Source: Bacillota bacterium
Lineage (GTDB): Bacteria; Bacillota; Clostridia; Christensenellales; JAEXRW01
NCBI GenBank assembly: GCA_023454175.1
Contig: JAEXRW010000031.1
Location: forward strand, 44,679-108,678
Reading direction: 5' to 3'
Length of the DNA stretch: 64,000 nt
The notes under the pieces were generated by a model. That model worked only from the letters and a program-made list of their open reading frames with translations. It had not been told where the DNA came from and searched no databases. The translations under genes and the position numbers were made by a program. Below are positions 34,680 through 43,480 of this stretch, one piece after another (positions within the stretch are counted from its first letter, which is position 1; each line of letters begins with the position of its first letter).

Positions 34680-34719
34680 ATTCAGTGTTGCTTACTACCG
34701 CTATATAGTAGCACTGAAT
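34680..34719. promoter_or_regulatory. Putative PadR operator
   Basis: ATTCAGTG (34680-34687) and CACTGAAT (34712-34719) are exact complements, separated by 24 bases. They bracket the -10 hexamer of the padR operon promoter, so repressor binding would occlude RNA polymerase. Confidence 0.62.
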
Positions 34720-34733
34720 AGTGCGGCTGTAAA
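34705..34733 (-). promoter_or_regulatory. Promoter of the padR-DUF1048-ABC operon
   Basis: On the minus strand TTTACA (34733-34728) and TACTAT (34710-34705) are 17 bases apart, 50 bases before the PadR start region, within the inverted repeat. Confidence 0.7.
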
Positions 34734-34873
34734 GAGTCAATTTTGAAAGACCCAAAATATTAGCCTATGTAGTGTACTATGTTGCCATGTAATTTCTGCC
34801 CCGGTACCAAAGAAATCGATATCAAGATTTTTTCAAAACGCAGCAAAGACTTGGCGCGCCTGACAGGGCGCTG

Positions 34874-34898
34874 CAAAAAGCAGGCAGATAAAGCCTGG
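34874..34898 (-). terminator. Intrinsic terminator of the SpoVB-like gene
   Basis: On the minus strand CCAGGC-tttatct-GCCTG is followed by CTTTTTG, 42 bases past the stop at 34940. Confidence 0.75.
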
Positions 34899-34939
34899 TT
34901 AGCGGCAGGGCGCGGTAGATATTGATAGTGGGTCGGAAT

Positions 34940-36499
34940 CTAATCCGGTATGGAATTGCTCCGGGGTCCGAATTTTTTCGCTCCCCTGGCCAGCCGTTTG
35001 AAAAGCTGCATGTCTTGTTTCGTGACGCATTCCAGCCAGAATAAAAGCAGCAGGTATAAAACCGCAATGAGGATGATCTTCAGTGCCAGCCCCCATCCCC
35101 CGCCCAGGTTTATCAGGTTGAAGAGCAAGGTCGTTGCAAGGCCCGCCGCGGTGATGGAGATCAGCGGTTTGAGTACCCAGTTCCCCAGTTTCACTTTGAT
35201 GCCGCTGGCCTTCACCAGCCGGTTCAGGCTGAGGAACGCGTTCAGCACCGTGCTGATGAAAAAGATCACGATATACGCCGGCAGGCCGTACTGCGGCACG
35301 AAGATCAGGATGAGCACGATCCGAAGCGAATAGTCGATGATGTTGATGACCAGCGTGGTGAATTGCTTGTTCAGCCCGTTCATCATCGAGTCCACCAGGA
35401 TGTCCATATAGATCAGCGGCACCAGCGGCGCGAGGATGCGCAGCAGCATTCCCGCCTCCCTGCTTTTGTAGATCGCCATGCAGAGTTCATTTGGGAAAAA
35501 TACGAATATCCCGAAAAAAAGGAGCGAAAAAAGCAGCGTGATCTGCAGCACCTTGGAGACGGTGACGCTCACCTTCTGGCTGTCCTTCAGCGCGTTGGCC
35601 TCCGATATCTCGGGCAGCAGCAGGGTGGAGATCGCAAAGAGGATGGCCGTGGGGAAAAAAAGCACCGGCATCACCATCCCGATGAGCAGCCCGTATTGCG
35701 AGAGCGCCGCCTTGGTGGAGATGCCCGACATCTGCAGTCGCGAGGGGAGCAGCATGCTCTCCACCGTCCGCAGCCCCGCGCGCAGGTAGGAGCTCCCCGC
35801 CACAGGCACGGCGATGCCCAGGATCTTTTTCTGAATATTACTATCGCGGACGACTTTTAACTTTGAACGGTGTTTCTCGATACGGTACAGGATGAAGCTG
35901 TAGATAAAGGTGATGCCTTCCGCCGCGACCGACGTCAGGATCACCGCAAAGCAGGCGTATTCCAGCCCTCTGGACGCAAAGGAGTCGATGATGGCGATGA
36001 GGAGCAGGAATTGGACGATCTGCTCGAAAAGCATGATGCTGGCAGGTTGTACAGCCTTGCGCACGCCGTAAAAGTAGCTCCGGAGGCAGGAGATCACCGC
36101 CATGAAGGGCAGGCTGGGCGCCATGACCTGGATCGAGAGCACGGTCCTGGGATCGCTCAAAAAAGTGGCGCCGATGAAGCCCGCTGCGAAATACAGCGCC
36201 GCCGCCACGGCTATGCTGATGCCCAGGCTGTACAGGATGCAGTAGCGAAGGACGTTGGAGGTGGATTTTCCCCCGCTCTGCCCCATGCTTTCCGCCACCA
36301 GGCGCGTTACGGCTGTGCCGATACCCGAAGTAACGAGGGTGGCGATCAGCACATACAGGGTGAAGATCAGCTGGTACAGGCCGAGGCCTTCCGTACCGAT
36401 CCTGGCGGCCAGAAATGCGGCGATAAATATGCCGAATACCCGCAGGATCTGGAAGGATGCGGCCAGGACCACCGTATTGGTGAAAAAAGATCGCTTCAT
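34940..36499 (-). CDS. SpoVB-like polysaccharide flippase (MOP superfamily)
   Basis: The 519-residue protein has about 14 hydrophobic helices and the SpoVB-like beginning FFTNTVVLAASFQILRVFGIFIAAFLA with GTEGLGLYQLIFTLYVLIATL. LRSYFYGVRKAVQPASIMLFEQIVQ follows, typical of the oligosaccharide-lipid flippase group. In sporulating bacteria SpoVB homologues support cortex peptidoglycan synthesis; related MurJ-like proteins move lipid II, and the exact substrate here is open. It is monocistronic. A poor Shine-Dalgarno site (GGAATAAGAATGA) before ATG 36499 suggests modest translation. Confidence 0.85.
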   Translation of the reverse strand: MKRSFFTNTVVLAASFQILRVFGIFIAAFLAARIGTEGLGLYQLIFTLYVLIATLVTSGIGTAVTRLVAESMGQSGGKSTSNVLRYCILYSLGISIAVAAALYFAAGFIGATFLSDPRTVLSIQVMAPSLPFMAVISCLRSYFYGVRKAVQPASIMLFEQIVQFLLLIAIIDSFASRGLEYACFAVILTSVAAEGITFIYSFILYRIEKHRSKLKVVRDSNIQKKILGIAVPVAGSSYLRAGLRTVESMLLPSRLQMSGISTKAALSQYGLLIGMVMPVLFFPTAILFAISTLLLPEISEANALKDSQKVSVTVSKVLQITLLFSLLFFGIFVFFPNELCMAIYKSREAGMLLRILAPLVPLIYMDILVDSMMNGLNKQFTTLVINIIDYSLRIVLILIFVPQYGLPAYIVIFFISTVLNAFLSLNRLVKASGIKVKLGNWVLKPLISITAAGLATTLLFNLINLGGGWGLALKIILIAVLYLLLLFWLECVTKQDMQLFKRLARGAKKFGPRSNSIPD

Positions 36500-36770
36500 T
36501 CATTCTTATTCCATTCAGATTAATCGGGTTTAACCGCATGCCGGTTGATTATGTTTATGTGCAGGGTGAGCGTGTTGATGTCACAATTGGCTGCGCCGCT
36601 TTTCTACCTGATAAGCACCTCGGATTCGCCGGCTGTCGTCCTTTGTCAGGCAACACGGTATATTCATGAACTTGGCCAGGCCTGCACTTCCGTGCCAAAG
36701 CCCCCCAAAACGGATGCGAGCACCCGAATATAAAGGGTAAATGTGAATCCATTCGAAGATGGAATGGATT
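36500..36770. other. Intergenic segment without a recognisable gene
   Basis: Upstream of the SpoVB-like gene I see no coding signal or clear promoter. Several short direct-repeat fragments (GGATGCG) also occur in the repeat cluster that follows. Confidence 0.4.
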
Positions 36771-36940
36771 CACTATATAGCCGTAAAGCGGCCTCAATGA
36801 ACCGCTTGCGGTTTCATAGGGCCGCAGGCCCATAGATCAAATAAACACCTCCGTATTCAAAAGCCTCCCTGAAACGGATGCGGGGCATCCGTATGTAATG
36901 GGAGGTGGCAGCCGTCAGGCTGGCGGAGGGATTCGTGACT
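36771..36940. repeat. Family-3 intergenic repeat cluster
   Basis: AATGAACCGCTTGCGGTTTC, ATAGGGCCGCAGGCCC, a GCCTCCCTGAAACGG arm, GGGAGGTGGCAGCC and GCTGGCGGAGGGATTCG occur in order. The same blocks recur at 61796-61915, and a shortened relative ends the window (63937 on). The type resembles the short CTCCC...GACGGAGGGATT repeats widespread in Firmicutes. Confidence 0.7.
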
Positions 36941-37034
36941 GATCTGGGGTGCTAGGCTCAGCTACATATCTTGTGTGCGACACATGCATACGCGTTTCTG
37001 ATTGATTGCGATTTTCAATGTTTAACGAACCGAA

Positions 37035-37063
37035 TTGACGTTTCCCATTCCTTGGTTTAGAAT
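37035..37063 (+). promoter_or_regulatory. Promoter of the alpha-glucosidase-pgi operon
   Basis: TTGACG (37035-37040) and TAGAAT (37058-37063) are 17 bases apart, 44 bases before the ATG. No catabolite-response element is convincing. Confidence 0.75.
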
Positions 37064-37107
37064 CAGTATGGTCTCTATAGAAATGCCTTTTTAAAGGAGA
37101 TGCATCC

Positions 37108-38778
37108 ATGAAAGCGCAGTGGTGGAAGGAAGCGGTCGTTTACCAGATCTACCCCAAGAGTTTCTGCGATTCCAATGCCGACGGCCTCGGCGACCTCCGG
37201 GGCATCACGAGCAGGCTCGATTACCTCTCCTTTCTGGGTGTCAATGTCCTCTGGCTCTGCCCCGTCTACCAGTCTCCAAATGACGATAATGGTTACGATA
37301 TATCCGATTACCGCGATATCATGGCGGATATGGGCACCATGGTCGACTGGGAGGAGTTGCTCGCCGGCGTCCATCAGCGCGGCATGCGGCTCATCATGGA
37401 CCTCGTTGTAAACCATACCTCGGATGAACACCCCTGGTTCATGGAATCGAGAAGTTCGAAGGATAACCCCAGGCGGGACTGGTATGTCTGGCGCCCCGGC
37501 AAAAACGGCGCCGAGCCCAATAACTGGGCGTCCTTTTTCTCCCCCTCCGCCTGGGAGCTCGATGAGAATACCGGCGAATACTACCTGCATCTCTTTTCCC
37601 GCAAACAGCCGGATCTGAACTGGGAAAACCCTGAAGTCCGAAAAGCTATTTACGATATCATGCGCTTCTGGCTGGACAAGGGCGTGGATGGCTTCCGCCT
37701 CGATACGGCCAATATGTACAGCAAACCGCAGGATTTTCCCGACGCGCCCGTCCTCATCCCCGGTAGCCCCTACCAACCCCCCTTCATGCATGTATGCAAC
37801 GGGCCCCGTATCCATGAGTTCATCCGGGAGATGAATAGCGAGGTACTCTCGCGGTATGATGCGATGACGGTGGGCGAAGGTCCCTTTATAACGCCCGAGT
37901 TGGCTTTGAAGTATGCAGGGTTTGACACAGGCGAGTTCAATATGGTCTTTCATTTCGAGCACGTCATGAAGGGTGGCCTGTGGACGTCCCAGATGCCTTA
38001 CGACTTTGTGGAGTTCAAAGGGATTTTAAATAAGTACCAGACCGCCCTGCACGGCAAGGCGTGGAATTCGCTCTATTTGAATAACCACGACCAGCCCCGG
38101 CAGGTCTCCCGCTTCGGCAATGACGGGCAGTACCGTGTCCGTTCAGCCAAACTCCTCGCCACCATGCTCCACATGCAGCAGGGTACGCCCTACATCTACC
38201 AGGGCGAAGAGCTGGGCATGACCAACGTTCCCTTTACGTCTTTTGAACAATACCAGGACATCGATACGCATAATTACATCGCCCTCAGCCGCAGCTACGG
38301 CATGGAGGATCCGGATATCCTCGCCGCGCTGCAAAAAGCCAGCCGGGATAACGCGCGCACCCCCATGCAGTGGGACAGTGGCGATAACGCAGGCTTTACG
38401 AAAGGTAAGCCGTGGATCGAGGTTAATCCGAATTACCGGGAGATCAACGCAAAAGCTGCCATGGAGGATCCGGATTCCGTCCTGCACTATTACCGCGCCC
38501 TCATCCGCCTGCGCCGGGAGATACCCGTCATCTTGCGCGGCAGCTTCCGCCCGCTGTTTGAGGACCACCCCGCGCTGTATGCCTGGGTGCGCGAATACGA
38601 GGGAGAGAGGCTGCTCGTCCTGCTGAATTTTTCAGATGATACTACTTCTGTGACTTTGCCGCAGGATTTGCAGGCGCTTCATGAATTTGCCGTCATAAGC
38701 AATACGTCGCGCGGGCAACTTAATCTCGGCGGGGACACGCTATTGCCCTGGGAGGCGTATGTCGCACGCCTTGTCTGA
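37108..38778 (+). CDS. GH13 alpha-glucosidase (oligo-1,6-glucosidase type)
   Basis: The 556-residue enzyme has the GH13 conserved regions: MDLVVNHTSDEHPWF, GFRLDTANM (nucleophile Asp), TVGEG (acid/base Glu) and LNNHDQPR (third Asp). It opens KEAVVYQIYPKSFCDSNADGLGDLRGI, as in MalL/TreC-like oligo-1,6-glucosidases. It would hydrolyse isomalto-oligosaccharides, trehalose-6-phosphate or similar short substrates in the cytoplasm; there is no signal peptide. AAAGGAG lies eight bases before the ATG. The pgi gene follows by 39 bp, funnelling glucose units into glycolysis. The exact specificity is not resolved. Confidence 0.92.
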   Translation: MKAQWWKEAVVYQIYPKSFCDSNADGLGDLRGITSRLDYLSFLGVNVLWLCPVYQSPNDDNGYDISDYRDIMADMGTMVDWEELLAGVHQRGMRLIMDLVVNHTSDEHPWFMESRSSKDNPRRDWYVWRPGKNGAEPNNWASFFSPSAWELDENTGEYYLHLFSRKQPDLNWENPEVRKAIYDIMRFWLDKGVDGFRLDTANMYSKPQDFPDAPVLIPGSPYQPPFMHVCNGPRIHEFIREMNSEVLSRYDAMTVGEGPFITPELALKYAGFDTGEFNMVFHFEHVMKGGLWTSQMPYDFVEFKGILNKYQTALHGKAWNSLYLNNHDQPRQVSRFGNDGQYRVRSAKLLATMLHMQQGTPYIYQGEELGMTNVPFTSFEQYQDIDTHNYIALSRSYGMEDPDILAALQKASRDNARTPMQWDSGDNAGFTKGKPWIEVNPNYREINAKAAMEDPDSVLHYYRALIRLRREIPVILRGSFRPLFEDHPALYAWVREYEGERLLVLLNFSDDTTSVTLPQDLQALHEFAVISNTSRGQLNLGGDTLLPWEAYVARLV

Positions 38779-38817
38779 GGAACGATTTTAATTATCGAAA
38801 GGATCATATATACGGCC

Positions 38818-40239
38818 ATGAAAGATTATCAGAACGAACAGTGGAAGGCGGGCATGGTGCTCCGCCTTGATTACTCGTGCATGATGGAAGGCGCCATCGG
38901 ACAAACTGGTATAGCCCGAAAGGATCTGGATGCCCTGGCTCCCCGCCTGGAGGCGGCGTGGAAGGCCGTGGAGGAAGGCCGGGAAAAGATGGAGTGGCGC
39001 GATCTCCCCTGGTCCCAGCGCGATACTGTCGCCAAGATCAAGTCCGTCGCCGAAAAGGTCCGGGATATGGCGGATAATTTCATCGTCCTCGGCATCGGCG
39101 GCTCAGCCCTGGGCCCCCTCGCGGTGCACCAGGCCCTCAACCACCTGCACTACAATGAACTGGAACGCTCCCGCCGCGGCGGCCCCCGCCTCTATGTGGA
39201 GGACAATATAGACCCCGAGCGGATGGCTTCCCTGCTGGATGTCATCGATGCCCGCCGTTCGGTCTTCAATGTCGTTTCCAAATCCGGCACCACCGCCGAG
39301 ACCATGGCCCAGTTCCTCATCATCACCAGGATCCTGAAGGAACGCCTGGGCAACGTCTGGAAAAACCATATCATCGTCACCACCGATGCCGAAAAGGGCT
39401 GCCTCCGCGCGCTCGTCGAGGCAGAGGGCTTTGTCTCCTTTGTCATCCCCAGGGGCGTCGGCGGAAGGTTTTCTGAGTTCTGCGCCGTGGGGCTCCTGCC
39501 TGCCGCGGTGACCGGGATCAATATCGATGAACTGCTCGCCGGCGCTGGCTGGATGGACACGGTCTGTAAAAAGGGTGCGCAGGGCAATCCCGCGCTCATG
39601 GATGCCGCCCTGCAGTACCTGTGCATGCAAAAGTCCATGAATATCTCAGTCCTCATCCCCTACGCCGATTCGCTGAAGTACATGTCCGACTGGTACGCCC
39701 AGCTCTGGGCCGAGTCCCTCGGTAAAAAATTCGCCCTGGACGGCAGCGTCGTGAATGCCGGCCAGACGCCCGTGAAGGCGCTTGGCGTGACCGACCAGCA
39801 TTCGCAGATACAGCTCTTTACCGAAGGCCCGTATGATAAGGTCGTCACCTTCATCCAGATCAAAAACTTCCGTTCCAGCGCCCCCATTCCCGAGGAGTAT
39901 CCGGATGTGCCCGAGCTTTGTTACCTCAATGGCTATTCGCTGGAGGAGTTGATAGATGCGGAGTGCCGCGCCACGCGTTTCGCCCTCTCCAAGGCCGGCC
40001 GGCCCAACAAGACCATCATCCTGCCCGCCGTGAACGCCTTCACCATCGGCCAGCTGCTGTATTTCTTCGAGGTGGAAACGGCGTACACCGCGCAGCTCCT
40101 CGGCATTGATGCCTTCGACCAGCCCGGCGTGGAGGAAGGCAAAAAGGCCACCTACGCCCTCTTCGGCCGTGAAGGCTATGCCGATAAGAAAAAGGAGCTG
40201 GAAACCAGCCCCTTCCTCAAGGCTGTCGACTTGGTTTAA
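38818..40239 (+). CDS. pgi: Glucose-6-phosphate isomerase
   Basis: The 473-residue SIS-domain enzyme interconverts glucose-6-phosphate and fructose-6-phosphate. Markers are FIVLGIGGSALGPLAVHQAL, VVSKSGTTAETMAQFL, VGGRFSEFCAVGLLPAAVTGI, VTDQHSQIQLFTEGP and the C-terminal block with YFFEVETAYTAQLLGIDAFDQPGVEEGKK. It is the shorter bacterial form usual in Firmicutes. It lies 39 bp after the alpha-glucosidase gene, so a sugar-use operon is likely. Confidence 0.95.
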   Translation: MKDYQNEQWKAGMVLRLDYSCMMEGAIGQTGIARKDLDALAPRLEAAWKAVEEGREKMEWRDLPWSQRDTVAKIKSVAEKVRDMADNFIVLGIGGSALGPLAVHQALNHLHYNELERSRRGGPRLYVEDNIDPERMASLLDVIDARRSVFNVVSKSGTTAETMAQFLIITRILKERLGNVWKNHIIVTTDAEKGCLRALVEAEGFVSFVIPRGVGGRFSEFCAVGLLPAAVTGINIDELLAGAGWMDTVCKKGAQGNPALMDAALQYLCMQKSMNISVLIPYADSLKYMSDWYAQLWAESLGKKFALDGSVVNAGQTPVKALGVTDQHSQIQLFTEGPYDKVVTFIQIKNFRSSAPIPEEYPDVPELCYLNGYSLEELIDAECRATRFALSKAGRPNKTIILPAVNAFTIGQLLYFFEVETAYTAQLLGIDAFDQPGVEEGKKATYALFGREGYADKKKELETSPFLKAVDLV

Positions 40240-40274
40240 CTTTTCATATGATCATATAGGTAATAAGCATACAT

Positions 40275-40320
40275 CCCCCGGCGGGCATTTGCCTTTCTGC
40301 CGGGGGGTTTGTTCTATTTT
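40275..40320 (+). terminator. Intrinsic terminator of the alpha-glucosidase-pgi operon
   Basis: CCCCCGGC pairs with GCCGGGGG and is followed by a T-rich stretch, 36 bases past the pgi stop. Confidence 0.85.
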
Positions 40321-40326
40321 TTGTAA

Positions 40327-40440
40327 CCGTAGGGATCCCTGTGTGGACGGGAGTTGATTGGCCAACCCGTAGGGTGGCCCTGTGTAGCCGGCCGCGCTGT
40401 TGATTGTCCAAACTGTAGGGTCGGCCCTGTGTGGCCGACC
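40327..40440. repeat. Three family-2 palindromic repeats
   Basis: Units near 40327-40351, 40364-40396 and 40411-40440 share the form CGTAGGG-tnGGCC-CTGTGTGG-CC; the third (GTAGGGTCGGCCCTGTGTGG) is nearly a perfect stem. Further relatives lie at 48442-48472 and 60094-60123. They look like REP-type elements rather than terminators. Confidence 0.7.
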
Positions 40441-40549
40441 GCGCGATAAATCATAAGGCTGGAATTTCTCCGGCCTTTTGCATTGAATCAAACTATTTGA
40501 TATGATCTGTAAATGGATTATTACCTGTGATATGCCCGGACGCTATTCC

Positions 40550-41371
40550 CTACCACTTCGTCGATTCCCGTTTGAGCAGCTCCACGTCCAGCAGGATGTC
40601 CTTGCTCAGCACTTCCTTGCCCTGCACCATGTTCAGCAGCATGTGTGCGCTCAGGTGCCCCATCAGGTATATCTTCTGCGCCACGGTCGTGAGGGAGGGG
40701 GCCATTTGCCTGCTCAGCGATATGTTGTCGCACCCTGTCACCATGATATCGTCGGGCACGCGCAGGCCGTGCGCGTGGCAGGTGTGCAGCACGCTGACGG
40801 CCGTGATGTCATTCCACGCGAATATACCGTCATATTCTCGTAATAGTTCGTGGTTCTCATCCAGCACCCATTCAGCGTTCGCCTCGGGGATGGCCAATAT
40901 GCCCATCTCGACGCCCAGTTTCCCCGCCATCTCCAGCGCGCCGTTCTGGCGGTCCAGCACAGAGCTGGTATCCTTTTCACGCCTTATAAAGAGGACTTTC
41001 CGGCACCCGCATTCCGAGAGGTGGCTGATGGCGAGCGCCCCGCACTTCATGTTATCTGAGCCCACATTCACGATGTCGGGTGTCATTTTTTTGTCGACGG
41101 ATACGACCTTCAGGTTGTGCCTTTCGTAAACGTCCGTGAAATTGCCCGTTGCGGTGATGAAGCCTGCCACATTGTTTTCGGAAAGTGTGCGGATGAGATC
41201 CTCTTCCTTTTCAGCGGAATGCCCTGCCGCGCACAGGATGGGTTTGAAGCCCTGCCTGTAGGCCTCCTTTTCCACGGCCTCGGCGAGCTCCATGAAGAAA
41301 GGGTTGCTGAAAGATGGCAATATCAGTCCGATCATCTGGGCCTTATGGGTTGCATCCTGTGGAATGGTCAA
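40550..41371 (-). CDS. LacI-type ligand-binding protein lacking the HTH domain
   Basis: The 273-residue protein is the periplasmic-binding-protein-like sensor half of a LacI/PurR regulator (IGLILPSFSNPFFMELAEAVEKEA, DGIFAWNDITAVSVLHTCHAHGLRVPDDIMVTGCDN, SLTTVAQKIYLMGHLSAHMLLN). The N-terminal helix-turn-helix and hinge are absent: a TTG start at 41371 has GGAGG eight bases upstream, the promoter is only 70 bases further on, and no frame upstream encodes an HTH. No signal peptide either, so it is cytoplasmic. It could be a dominant-negative or ligand-sequestering relative of a full LacI protein. It converges on the sugar operon. Confidence 0.82.
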   Translation of the reverse strand: MTIPQDATHKAQMIGLILPSFSNPFFMELAEAVEKEAYRQGFKPILCAAGHSAEKEEDLIRTLSENNVAGFITATGNFTDVYERHNLKVVSVDKKMTPDIVNVGSDNMKCGALAISHLSECGCRKVLFIRREKDTSSVLDRQNGALEMAGKLGVEMGILAIPEANAEWVLDENHELLREYDGIFAWNDITAVSVLHTCHAHGLRVPDDIMVTGCDNISLSRQMAPSLTTVAQKIYLMGHLSAHMLLNMVQGKEVLSKDILLDVELLKRESTKW

Positions 41372-41440
41372 TCTTCAGACCTCCGCCAGCAGATATTCCA
41401 GAATTTGTACGAATGAGTGTATATTTTCATATTCCGTTTC

Positions 41441-41470
41441 ATTATATTTCTGTTTTGGTTTGGATGTCAA
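41441..41470 (-). promoter_or_regulatory. Near-consensus promoter of the HTH-less LacI-like gene
   Basis: On the minus strand TTGACA (41470-41465) and TATAAT (41446-41441) are 18 bases apart, both consensus hexamers, so strong, possibly constitutive transcription is expected. Confidence 0.85.
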
Positions 41471-41540
41471 TCCGTTCCCCTGCGCCTTGATTATATTTAA
41501 CCGAATGGATGATTGCTGTTCTCATGACCGCAGCGCTGTT

Positions 41541-41587
41541 GCAGTGAACAGAAAAAAGGCGTTGTACGCCCTTTTTCTGTTCACTGC
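41541..41587 (-). terminator. Terminator of proS with an unusually long stem
   Basis: GCAGTGAACAG and its complement CTGTTCACTGC close a stem that continues through AAAAAAGGCGT and ACGCCCTTTTT around TGT, about 20 pairs with only small defects. It begins four bases beyond the proS stop at 41591. Confidence 0.88.
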
Positions 41588-41590
41588 AAA

Positions 41591-43027
41591 TTAATAGGAT
41601 TTACCGAAATACATCATGTGTTTTGCATTTTTGCCGCAATGCACGCATGTATGCGCGACCTCCTCCTGGTCAAACGGCATGCAGCGTGTGGAGGCCCCTG
41701 TTTTCTCCTTGATCTGGTCCTCGCACTCCCTCTCGCCGCACCACATCGCCTTGACGAAGCCCTGCTTCACGCCCTCGGTGAATTCCTCGAAGTTCACGGC
41801 CGTTATGATCTTGCTGTCCCGGAAAGCTTTGGCCTTTGCATACATGCCCCGGTGGACCTCCTCCAGTATTTCGGGGATGGCTTTTTCTATGCCCTCCAGC
41901 GGGAGCGTACGCTTCTGCAGTTCGTCGCGCCGCACGGCCACCACCTGGCCCGCTTCGATGTCCCTGGGCCCTATCTCGATGCGGAGCGGCACGCCGCGCA
42001 TCTCCCACTCGTTGAATTTCCACCCCGCGCTCTGCCCTTCCCGGTCGTCCAGTTCCACCCGGAGGCCTGCGCCGCGCAGTTTCGCCGCCAGTTCCCCCGC
42101 CTTTTCCAGTACGCCGGGTTTGTGCTGTGCGATGGGCAGTATGACTACTTGAATGGGCGCCACTTTCGGGGGCAGCGCCAGTCCGCGTTCGTCCCCGTGC
42201 ACCATGATGATCCCGCCGATCATGCGTGTGGATACGCCCCAGGAGGTCTGCCAGCCGTATTTGAGCTGCTTGTCTTTGTCCAGGAACTGTATGCCGAACC
42301 CTTTGGCAAAGTTCTGCCCCAGGTTGTGCGAAGTGCCCATCTGCAGTGCTTTGCCGTCCTGCATCATGGATTCCATCGTATACGTCGCCGCTGCGCCCGC
42401 GAATTTTTCTTTTTCACTCTTGCGCCCCTTGATCACGGGGATGGCCAGTATGTTCTCCACAAATTCCGCGTATATGTTGAGCATCTGCATCGTCTCGGCC
42501 TGCGCTTCCTCTTCGGTGGCGTGCACGGTATGCCCCTCCTGCCACAGGAATTCCGAGGTGCGCAGGAAAGGCCGCGTCGTCTTCTCCCAGCGGACCACGT
42601 TGCACCACTGGTTGATGAGTACGGGCAGGTCGCGGTAGGACTGTATCCACTTTGCATACATGCTGCAGATGATCGTCTCCGATGTCGGCCGCACCACCAG
42701 CCTCTCCGTCAGCTCCTCGTTGCCAGCTATCGTCACCATGGCCACTTCGGGCGCAAATCCTTCCACGTGCTCGGCTTCCTTCTTCAGCAGGCTCTCCGGG
42801 ATGAAGAGCGGGAAATACGCGTTTTTATGCCCTGTCGCCTTGAAGCGTGCATCCAGCTCCTTCTGGATCAGTTCCCATATTCCATACCCGTAGGGGCGTA
42901 TGACCATGCACCCTTTCACGTCGGAATAGTCCACCAGTTCCGTTTTCAATATGACGTCGGTGTACCACCGGGAAAAGTCCTCCTCCCGCGAGGCGATGTG
43001 TTGTACAAAATCATTCTCATTTGCCAT
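41591..43027 (-). CDS. proS: Prolyl-tRNA synthetase (archaeal/eukaryote-like type)
   Basis: The 478-residue class II synthetase charges tRNA-Pro. It has the compact ProS form without the bacterial editing insertion: RPTSETIICSMYAKWIQSYRDLP (motif 2 region), TTRPFLRTSEFLWQEGHTVHAT, MVHGDERGLALPPKVAP, and a C-terminal zinc-binding segment (CMPFDQEEVAHTCVHCGKNAKHM). ATG at 43027 with AAGGAG 11 bases upstream. A T-box leader precedes it, so the gene is probably induced by uncharged tRNA-Pro. Confidence 0.95.
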   Translation of the reverse strand: MANENDFVQHIASREEDFSRWYTDVILKTELVDYSDVKGCMVIRPYGYGIWELIQKELDARFKATGHKNAYFPLFIPESLLKKEAEHVEGFAPEVAMVTIAGNEELTERLVVRPTSETIICSMYAKWIQSYRDLPVLINQWCNVVRWEKTTRPFLRTSEFLWQEGHTVHATEEEAQAETMQMLNIYAEFVENILAIPVIKGRKSEKEKFAGAAATYTMESMMQDGKALQMGTSHNLGQNFAKGFGIQFLDKDKQLKYGWQTSWGVSTRMIGGIIMVHGDERGLALPPKVAPIQVVILPIAQHKPGVLEKAGELAAKLRGAGLRVELDDREGQSAGWKFNEWEMRGVPLRIEIGPRDIEAGQVVAVRRDELQKRTLPLEGIEKAIPEILEEVHRGMYAKAKAFRDSKIITAVNFEEFTEGVKQGFVKAMWCGERECEDQIKEKTGASTRCMPFDQEEVAHTCVHCGKNAKHMMYFGKSY

Positions 43028-43207
43028 AACTGAATCTTCTCCTTACGAATGTCTGTTATTTTTCATCGGTGTTTTCAATTGCTTTATATGTTAGCTTTCA
43101 TATTTCTCTCCAGGATAATTCCCTCTAAGGGATATTCAAATTGTCCCCAAGGCAAATAAGGATTTGCCTTGGACACCTTAATTATTAATTCTTAACTATT
43201 AATTATT
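43028..43207. other. AT-rich leader between T-box terminator and proS
   Basis: No gene is seen. The part around 43180-43207 is almost pure A/T (repeated TTAATTATTAA). The rest is the untranslated leader of proS. Confidence 0.5.
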
Positions 43208-43480
43208 AAAAAAGCCTTCGCCCCATCAGTAAAAGGGCGAAGGCTCGCGGTACCACCTTTTTTCAGCCGCGCAAAAGCGGCCATCTCGTTTCCTTTTAAC
43301 GCGGGAGGCGTCAGGGCTTTCGCTCTTTCAAGCGTTTTGCGCCCTGCGGCGTGACGGAGCCGAATGAAAATCAGCGTTTCCGGTAAGGGGCGGGTGGCAG
43401 TGTCCTGTTTCTGCGGGGCCTTTCAGCCTGCGGGCTCCGCTCTCTGAAAAAATGGGTGCACCGGTTTTCCCCTGTATGCC
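43208..43480 (-). ncRNA. T-box leader of proS
   Basis: The T-box sequence GGTGGTACCGCGA lies at 43257-43245 on the minus strand. A stem I closed by GCGGAGCC (around 43438) and GGCTCCGT (around 43360) is visible upstream. GAGCCTTCGCCC pairs with GGGGCGAAGGC and a T-run (43245-43208), giving the terminator that charged tRNA would favour. The codon in the specifier loop could not be assigned by eye; proline is inferred from the downstream proS. The 5' end is approximate. Confidence 0.88.

Noticed and set aside
34680..34719. The inverted repeat upstream of padR considered as a terminator
   Set aside because: The loop is 24 bases, there is no T-run, and it contains a good -10 hexamer; an operator is the better reading.
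41368..41430. A 20-codon reading frame rich in Tyr, Trp, Phe, His and Cys just before the HTH-less LacI-like gene, overlapping its TTG, as a possible attenuator leader peptide
   Set aside because: It begins only four or five bases after the expected transcription start and has no ribosome site; no competing hairpins or terminator follow it.
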